NCBI GenBank assembly: GCA_017354895.1
Contig: CP071493.1
Coordinates: 186,001-250,000, forward strand
Direction: 5' to 3'
DNA: 64,000 bases
DNA from: Podospora comata
Lineage: Eukaryota; Ascomycota; Sordariomycetes; Sordariales; Podosporaceae
The first letter of the stretch is position 1, and every line of letters starts with the position of its first letter. Position numbers and translations under genes: made by a program. Below, in pieces: positions 57,895 to 64,000 of this stretch. Below the pieces are notes generated by a model, which was not told the DNA's origin, searched no databases, and saw nothing but the letters and a program-made list of their open reading frames with translations.

Positions 57895-58393
57895 AGGTAA
57901 GGTAACTAATGATATCTAAGCTGCTCTCTGGCGATGCCTTCTGCTCTCTTGTTAGCAACCACATGTCCTGAAAGCGAGTGGGTAGAAATGAAACTCGCCT
58001 CCTGACCTGTTTCTTAGCCACCACATGATGCTCCCTCCACAAAGCCTCGTTCGACCTCTCAAACTTTGGGACCACCGTCGTCTTTACCACGCCACTTGCA
58101 CCATCATCACCTGTCTCTTTTGCTCCCTTGACCCAGAGGTCCTTTTCAGTCGTCCCAGGAGACCCTGATAGCACGATATGAGTGACGTCGGGTAGCTGAT
58201 CAGGGCAGTTGTGCTCGTTCTCGCACACGATGCAGGAGTCTGTGCAATCTTCCATGCAGGGGAGACGGCACTCGAGATGGTCTCCGCAGATAGGCTGACA
58301 CCAGTCGATAACGTAATCGCGGGCGCACTGGCTCATCTGCGCGTGGGCGGCCAGGCCAGTGAGTGTGAGGAGGAGGGTGAGCGGGAGTTGCAT
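57881..58393 (-). CDS. Small secreted cysteine-rich protein
   Basis: Intronless 170-residue protein starting at ATG 58393. The signal peptide (MQLPLTLLLTLTGLAAHA) is followed by a compact Cys-rich region holding nine cysteines in about 45 residues (CARDYVIDWCQPICGDHLEC, then RLPCMEDCTDSCIVCENEHNC). The rest is polar without cysteines. The profile fits a candidate apoplastic effector or antimicrobial-type protein, but no family is recognised and no activity should be assumed. The odd number of cysteines suggests one is unpaired or that the 3' end is mis-modelled; a 39-nt GT-AG stretch near 57985-57950 is too short to call an intron. The stop overlaps that of the convergent reductase-like gene. 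Confidence 0.7.
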   Translation of the reverse strand: MQLPLTLLLTLTGLAAHAQMSQCARDYVIDWCQPICGDHLECRLPCMEDCTDSCIVCENEHNCPDQLPDVTHIVLSGSPGTTEKDLWVKGAKETGDDGASGVVKTTVVPKFERSNEALWREHHVVAKKQVRRRVSFLPTRFQDMWLLTREQKASPESSLDIISYLTSTTQ

Positions 58394-58760
58394 TATGGAT
58401 ATGTGATGATGTTTTGTGGTGAGTGTTTTGTTTTGCGGACAAGCTGCCGTTGAAAGGTTACGTAACATGACTAGCAGTTTCCCTTTCTTGCCCCTTCTTG
58501 CAAAATAATTACCTGGGGAGGAGGTGCTACCCTGGAAACACATATGGCCGTGGCTCATATTTGAGTTTGAACCGCACAATCTGGATTCACCCATAAGATT
58601 GAATCAAGGATAATCACCTTTAAAAGATAGTTAACAGACCTTTAAAATAGTTAAGAGGCCTATTAAATCACTTCCGCCGCTTCTGCCATTTTAACACCAA
58701 TAAAGAAAACTCTTTCGACCACTTAGTGTCATAGCTTCAATAACACACCACTCATACCCG
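58394..58760. other. Intergenic, no gene seen
   Basis: 367 bp, with AT-rich near-repeats of a TTAAxAG-type phrase around 58610-58670. It holds the promoter of the small secreted protein and the 3' end of the cyanovirin-like gene. Confidence 0.45.
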
Positions 58761-59266
58761 CTAATTGTTGCAGTGAAGAGATCCACTATCGTTGTGGACA
58801 TGGCCAGCTGAAGATTAGTTAGCAAAGAACATCAGAGAAAGAGCTCCAATTCCACTCGCTCCAATAAACATTGGACGAAATCCAGCTGCCGTCTAGAGCT
58901 CGACAACGAACCCACATCACCGCAACCAAGCCATCAATTCTGAACCCGGGGTTTGACAGATCACACGAGTGCTGATATCCACCGCTACCGGAGCCGTACT
59001 AGATCAGCACCGAGACAAAAAGGAGGTGGACATGGCTCAATCTTACCCTTTCGATATTTTAGGACCCCATTGGAGTTGACATAGCACTTGCCCAGGTCCA
59101 GGCTCCGAGCCGGGACCCATTCTCCACTGTGCAGTCTGAAGCTGCCGCACTGGAGAATATTCTTCTCGTTTGACTTTAGGCTACTGTCTTTGCAGGAGTA
59201 GAGGAAAGTGGCTGTTGTTGTGGTTCCCATTGCAAGAAAAGACAGGACGATGTTTAGGATGCGCAT
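58761..59266 (-). pseudogene. Secreted cyanovirin-N homology (CVNH) protein, apparently frameshifted
   Basis: Exon 1 (59266-59047) starts with a signal peptide (MRILNIVLSFLAMGTTTTA) and reads like the first half of a CVNH lectin domain: LYSCKDSSL, ILQCGSF, SLDLGKCYVNSNGVLKY. A GTAAGA donor and CTAG acceptor bound a 48-nt intron (59046-58999). The matching second half (YQHSCDLS, VRCRALDGSWISSN, then HNDSGSLHCNN) is present downstream in 58998-58860 and 58807-58761. It lies one base out of phase with exon 1; one base fewer in the GGG before the donor would restore it. The second intron needs a GC-AG pair (58859-58808). As written, translation without splicing stops at 58985 (93 residues). CVNH proteins bind high-mannose glycans. 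It could be a decayed gene or an assembly indel. Confidence 0.65.
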
Positions 59267-60155
59267 TTTGAAGTGCAGATGGCAGACTGTTAAAGCCAAG
59301 GCTTGATAGTGGCAGGTAGGAGCGATCTAGTGAGGACAGTGAAGGAGGCAAAATGGGAAAGGGCATGGGACCAAAACCCTTTTAATATCGGTTTTAGTCC
59401 CACCAGGAAGGATTTTGTCAATCACTGTTGGTAAATAAAGGCACTTGTGTATGCTGGCTGATCACGAGTCCTTCTCTTCAAGCTCCCAGGACAGCCAAGC
59501 GATCCGAGCCAAGATGTGGGATAATGGGGACTGTGTCGTGGGTTATGCATTCAGAACACGAGGCTTTACTCAAAGCAGATAAAACGAGGCAGTCGACCTA
59601 CTCCATAAAAAGGCACTACTGACTTGTGCAAGAAAAAAGTTCTAGCCGAGCCGAACTGTAACTTCCAAAATGTGTTGTTGGCTGTTAGAGGGACGTGTGT
59701 TAGCAACGTCGCACTTTGCATTGAGGGATGGATGGAAGTACATCAATCACTTTCATTGTCTTTTATCAATGGCACTCTCGATCGACATGCAGTAGTCATA
59801 TAAGGTAGGTACCTATGAACCGAGGCATATGGCTGTGCCACAGACCAGCTCAAGGTCGGACACCAGAAGCAAGAGGCCTACTGTAATAAGAAATAGATGT
59901 CATCCATATACCAAACTGACTAAAGAGGTTATTCTGAATCAACTAGAAAAGACGGTGCCGGATTTCCATCCGTGCTACCGAAAGACTCCCAGTTTCCAGC
60001 ATATGCTTTAGGGAAAAACTCAGACCTGAAGATAAACAAACCCGACAACAAAAGGGAATCCACGACCATTCGGGCATAGGAAACAGAGTTATCGACATCA
60101 CCAAGCCCATCCAACTCATGCTCCGGCTTCTACTTCCCTAGGAACATTGAGCACG
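59267..60155. other. Intergenic, no gene seen
   Basis: 889 bp without a protein-like open frame. It includes the promoter of the cyanovirin-like gene and the 3' flank of the GRF-finger gene. Composition is AT-richer than the left part of the window, as toward the transposon relic. Confidence 0.5.
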
Positions 60156-61200
60156 CTACTGCTTCCGCATGTTCTGCCTCCGCCTGCAGAGACTGACGTA
60201 TCTCTTCCTCACGATTCTGACCACCGGCTTAGTCACACGATTCTGGTCACTCCTTTCCGGCTCAGGGTCCTCCTCATTGTTCTTGAACCGACACACTTTC
60301 TCTATACAATTCCAAAACTTCTCCCTCGGTCTCTCGTTCTGCACCTCCGTAACATTTTCCCGACTCAACTGGCCATATTCACACATTGGGTTCCCCTTCT
60401 TGATCCCAATTGCATCCGCCCACATGAAGAACCCCGGGAAACAGCCCCGGGAATTGTAATACGGCCGGTTGTGATTATTATTCTGATTACTTACCTTTGT
60501 TGACAAACCTCAGCTTCGGAGGGTTTGTGCATTTCCTACAAACAGGGCCTCTCTCGGGCAGCACAATGGGTTCCTTCCGCCAGATTCCTCTTAACGATGT
60601 GAATTCCAAGCCGGGGGCAGAGGTAGGACAGATGAGTGGCAGGGCAATAACTCCGACTGCCGTGAGCGCTGCCATGAGCGTGGCCGGGTTCCTTCCAAAG
60701 CCTGTCGAACGACGCCCTTCCGATGTGTAAAACTGTAACTGCCTCCAAGCGCCGCGATGCCTTGGCCACATTTCAAAGCAGGACTCGGCAGTGAGGCAGG
60801 TGGGCTTGTGGGAGCAAGGCCAGGGGGAGGGTTCATGTTCTGGCGGGATGATCTCTGCTGGGGGTACAGGCTGGTCGCGGTGGTTAACCTCGCTTTCGCC
60901 ATCATCACTGTCATCACCCTTGCTGTCATCACCCTCGCTGTCATCACCCTCGCTGTCATCATCCTCGCTGTCAGATATATCGGATTCTGCTTTTTCGCGG
61001 ACTGTGGTTGTGGCCGAGGAAGATGAGGATCCCAATGAGCTGCTACGAGAAGGCCTACTGCGTGCACGGGTAGGAGTTGGCGGGTCTGCTTCAGAGACGT
61101 CCTCGCGCTCAGAATTGATGTGCTTTCGAGTAGAGGGCGGTGTCAACACGCCGAGATCTTGTTCCTGGCGCTGTCTCGTGCCTCCTTTCGTGGGGGTCAT
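60156..61200 (-). pseudogene. GRF-type zinc-finger protein, frameshifted within the finger
   Basis: The 5' part (61200-60487, 237 codons) is disordered, with Ser and acidic repeats (GDDSEGDDSEGDD). It then has a conserved-looking block ending PVCRKCTNPPKLRFVNKG before a stop. The next frame (from about 60505 to 60156) continues the same domain with no gap: SNQNNNHNRPYYNSRG, CFPGFFMWADAIGIKKGNP, then FWNCIEKVC. Together these are the Cys, N-x-N/RPYY, FF-W-D and trailing Cys of the fungal GRF zinc finger, a nucleic-acid-binding module. The switch is by one base near the AAAGGTAAG at 60493-60502. A 12-nt GTAAGT...CAG there is far too short to be an intron. Either the gene is broken or the assembly has a one-base error. 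Full role unknown. Confidence 0.6.
60909..60968. repeat. Four-copy 15-bp coding minisatellite
   Basis: Four tandem units close to TGTCATCACCCTCGC (plus strand), in the GRF-finger gene, encode GDDSE-type pentapeptide repeats on the minus strand. Units differ by single substitutions. Confidence 0.85.
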
Positions 61201-61819
61201 GGGAGCTGCCTGGAACAGGGGCGGGGACGACTGCGCAGAACTGGAAGCTTGAGTAGCTGGCTCGGACAGGGGGTTTGACTGGGCATGGTTGGGAGCTCCA
61301 CAAGCCGTCGCTGTTTGACCTGGGGGGCGTTGTCTTGCAAGCTTCGGAATCCATGGTTAGGAATGGTCCGCTGGGATTCTTTAGCTTTTTGAAAAGAAGA
61401 AAAGAGAGCTTCGGGGAACCTTTGGATTCGAGGGGAGCTGGCACATTATAAAGCACACAACTGGCATGATGCAGGTGACTGGTCCAATCGCATAGAGTCC
61501 ACTGTGCAGCTAAAAGACGCATCACTGACGCTGTTTGCTTCTGCCTGCTCGAGTCTGGCCACGGGTTTGGTTCTGGTGTATTTAGATTGCCCGTTCTACT
61601 GTGAAAATTATCCAAGGTACACCATCATATTGCTTCTAGACACCTGTTCCCAAAGTCGCCTCAAAGCCTTCCCAACCTCTTGGTGCCCTACCCCCATACT
61701 TTGTAACCCAATTCCACCACACACCACGCCCACCATGCCGCTCCTTGTCCAGGAACGCCTTATAACTATCAGAAAGGCATGCCGAGACGGTCTTATAAGG
61801 AGAGACTTTCTAGGTATTA
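61201..61819. other. Intergenic flank of the transposon relic
   Basis: About 620 bp. The left half should hold the GRF-finger gene promoter. A short open frame from 61504 ends in LLVQERLITIRKACRDG but lacks recognisable features; it fades into the AT-rich block at about 61820. Confidence 0.4.
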
Positions 61820-63480
61820 AAGATATCGATTACGATAAGCTACGCTAGTTTAAACTCTAATATACTATTAAACGTTATTACTTATATTAAATTCCTTCAT
61901 TAGTATCCGATAAAATCATGAATAGTTCTTCAGCATTTCAGAATAGTCAAAAGTAAAAAGGGGCACCTCGCCATTAAGCTCCTGGAGGAGCTCCTGGAGA
62001 ACTAATATAATAAAGGCTGGATATTAGGGCTTAGTGTAACGAACCCCTATCCAGAACCTTTGAAAGGGATACCAGTCGAAGGCGCTTCTGAGCAATCCTG
62101 GTTTGGTACGGTTCAACAGTGTACAATAAATGGCTTGTTGCAATTACAATAGTTAAAACACCAACGAATGTAACTTGAATTGCATACTGCGGAACTATCC
62201 ATATATATCGGCCAGTTCCTCCGTATATATATCCCAGTAGATCACCTGGGAGCCTCCCATCAAGACCCTCCTACTGGAAAGTCAAAACAAATATACTGCA
62301 CCGATAGCTATTTAAGCCTATATTCTACAGGCTTCATTAACACCTATTTCAACATTATTTTCGATTATTTAAAAAATGTTATATATAAGAAACACTAACG
62401 TATTTAATATACGCGCGTATTAAATCCTCGATCTAGCAACCGTACGCCTATTTTAATAACCCAAAGCAGCTAATATCGAATAACTGAAGGAGGTAAGAGG
62501 AATATGGAAGCATACAGAGCATAATAATATTATTCTACTAGCAGTAGCGCTCGAATCCGGTTAAATAATAGCTTTCGTGGCCTTCCGAAGTCGTAACTAC
62601 TATACTTATAAAGATAATACCTATTGTAAACCTAATCTCGTCGAAATTATAAATATTATTATTTATAATACCGTACTTAGCTTTAGTATTCCGTATAAGC
62701 GTAAACTACTCGGTAATAATCTTTAGATTTTCGTATTTAGCTCTCTAGTAATCGTATTTATGCGTAAAACGCGTACGGAACTATGGCTAGCATTTAACGA
62801 AGTTATGGGCCCAGCGTTTACTAACAGGAGGCGCGTTGCGTACGCGTAGCAGTTAGTTGGCCATATCTTCTACACTACTTAATCTAGGTGAGAATGCGCG
62901 TGCAGATAGCTTAAGGATATACTGAACTATCGTCTGCTCCTCCAGATCCGTTAAATTACGTGAGTTAGCTGGAATATCGCATCGTGCAAGCTTACTAGCG
63001 CGTCGGCGACGGAGGGTAGTAAAAGGTACAGAATAGAGCCTCGCTGCAGCTTTAAGGCTTAGCTTAGGGTTATTTTTAAGGGATTTAAGTACAAGAATAA
63101 CTTTTGCCTCAACTGGAATCGAAGACATCTTAGTATGGTGGAGGAAATTGATGTTGCAGGTAGAGAGCTGTATCGCGTACGAAATCGATCTACTTGCTTA
63201 TCCAATCCGCTTGCTTATCAAATACGTTAAGACATTAAGATTTAAAATAGTAATTTAATTTAATTAATAATCTTTAATAGCCTCGAAGTCTTTAGTAAAA
63301 ATAAAATCTAAAAATATAAGTAGGTCCGCACGATGTATCTTTATCTATGAGCTAATAGCCCGTAGCTTATAGCCTCAGGCTGTTGCCAAAGTCTTTCACA
63401 TATCCAGTTAGCCAATACCGTTCCTCTAATAGCCGCAAAGCACTTAATTACCTACCTTACTTCCCACTATTAGCCCTCGA
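61820..63480. mobile_element. RIP-degraded pogo/Fot-type DNA transposon relic
   Basis: A sharply bounded block rich in TA dinucleotides and stop codons, unlike the rest of the window. It contains a degraded transposase on the minus strand (listed separately). Loss of C and gain of T/A at what were glutamine and tryptophan codons is the signature of repeat-induced point mutation. Exact element ends and terminal inverted repeats were not found by eye; boundaries are approximate. Confidence 0.8.
62390..63128 (-). pseudogene. Pogo/Fot-like transposase with CENP-B-type HTH, inactivated
   Basis: From ATG 63128 the intact 91-codon start (MSSIPVEAKVILVLKSLKNN..., then KAAARLYSVPFTTLRRRRA, IPANSRNLTDLEEQTIVQYI, FSPRLSSVEDMAN) is the psq-type helix-turn-helix and CENP-B region of fungal pogo/Fot transposases. 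The frame then hits TAA, but the same frame reads on recognisably: VRNAPPVSKRWAHNFVK, a run with several TAG stops, then YNFDEIRFTIG, the first catalytic Asp block of the DDE domain. Stops fall where relatives have Gln or Trp, as expected after C-to-T RIP mutation. It is clearly non-functional. The downstream remainder is too degraded to follow. Confidence 0.82.
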
Positions 63481-63675
63481 CGTAGAGGAAGATAACAGAA
63501 GGACCGTGGTGTGGCCGATTGGTCAGTTGACGTGTGACAACCAGAACCTCTATTGGCAATTGTTGGTTGTCGGAGGATTGAAAAGTACCGGCAGGGCCAC
63601 GCGCATCCGCCAACTCAGCTAACCATTGGGCTTTGAGAGATTCTACGGTCTGCGGGATGACCGATGAGGCTTTTG

Positions 63676-64000
63676 TTAAAGTTGATCAACTGCTTCTTTG
63701 TGCCTCTTGGAATTGGCGGCTTCTGACTTCTTGATGCGTTCAAAAATGTGATCCAAAGTCAGATGATTGTCCTTGAAAGAAAGGCCGCTTTCCGGGTCAA
63801 TGGTTTCCAGCCCATGCTGCACAGCATCGAAACAAGGCACCGTCTTGCTGATGAGATTCAGCTGCCGCGCTGCATGCCTTTCCAGTCGCTTCGCTTGCTT
63901 TGCTTGGTGCGCGATTGTACTGATAGAATGGGTGAAAGATATCTTCATCTTCTGTTTTCCCGTCACGTTGGCCATCCAATCCACCAAGGAACCCCCCTGA
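63676..64000 (-). CDS. C-terminal fragment of an unidentified protein (runs off right edge)
   Basis: The frame is open from the right window edge to a TAA at 63676-63678, giving about 107 residues of C-terminus. It is helical and basic (HSISTIAHQAKQAKRLERHAARQLNLISKT), with a Cys (TVPCFDAVQHG) and ends RHKEAVDQL. An in-frame ATG at 63975 exists, but the frame continues upstream beyond the window, so the true start is probably outside. No family recognised. Composition returns to normal GC here, outside the RIP block. Confidence 0.5.
   Translation of the reverse strand, partial: QGGSLVDWMANVTGKQKMKISFTHSISTIAHQAKQAKRLERHAARQLNLISKTVPCFDAVQHGLETIDPESGLSFKDNHLTLDHIFERIKKSEAANSKRHKEAVDQL

Noticed and set aside
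57950-57985. Possible 39-nt intron in the small Cys-rich gene
   Set aside because: GT-AG ends exist, but 39 nt is below normal fungal intron length and the frame is open without splicing.
60487-60502. 12-nt GTAAGTAATCAG as a micro-intron joining the GRF halves
   Set aside because: Far below any workable spliceosomal intron size, and removing it does not restore the frame.

Overview
The window reads as nuclear DNA of a filamentous ascomycete, most likely a Sordariomycete and plausibly Sordariales. The evidence is gene density of about one gene per 2.5 kb, short introns of 47-120 nt with GTAAGT/GTATGT-like donors and CTAAC/CTGAC-like branch sites, fungal-only families (Zn2Cys6 regulators, PF20684-type rhodopsin-like membrane protein, NmrA-like and BAHD-like enzymes, fungal forkhead), and an AT-rich, stop-riddled pogo/Fot-type transposase with the C-to-T scars of repeat-induced point mutation (RIP). 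No bacterial features, rRNA, tRNA or CRISPR were seen. I assign no species.

Left third (1-19.5 kb). A Zn2Cys6 regulator runs off the left edge and is divergent from a SAM methyltransferase. A BTB-like gene and two small single-pass membrane proteins follow. Next comes a group of tailoring-type genes: a zinc alcohol dehydrogenase, a cytochrome P450, a regulator with two C2H2-type fingers plus a Zn2Cys6 cluster, and a BAHD-type acyltransferase. No PKS, NRPS or terpene backbone gene is present. A coiled-coil protein ending in PPAY closes this part.

Middle (20-36 kb). A disordered nuclear-type protein is followed by several secreted or membrane genes: a T/V-rich secreted protein in six exons, a secreted PEBP-family protein with a GPI-type tail, a rhodopsin-like seven-helix protein, a secreted protein of unknown function and a GH11 xylanase with three upstream GGCTAR (XlnR/XYR1-type) sites. 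The XLF/Nej1 double-strand-break repair gene lies at 34.1-35.7 kb. It has three copies of a short Gly-rich motif in its tail and a Ku-binding-type C-terminus.

35.7-44.4 kb is an 8.7 kb stretch between two convergent genes in which I find no credible gene.

Right part (44.4-64 kb). A forkhead regulator with a split DNA-binding domain precedes the divergent pair cactin (splicing factor) and RTC1/SEA2 (WDR24-type subunit of the TORC1-regulating SEA/GATOR complex). Next are an NAD(P)-binding reductase-like gene with an octamer minisatellite in an intron and a small secreted Cys-rich protein whose stop codon overlaps it. Last come a cyanovirin-N-like gene and a GRF-zinc-finger gene, each broken by an apparent one-base frameshift, then the RIP-mutated transposon relic and a partial gene at the right edge. 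The two frameshifted genes sit next to the relic, so this end looks like a decaying accessory segment.

Exon boundaries were worked out by hand from splice signals and reading phase. Names rest on motifs recognised by eye, without database searches.
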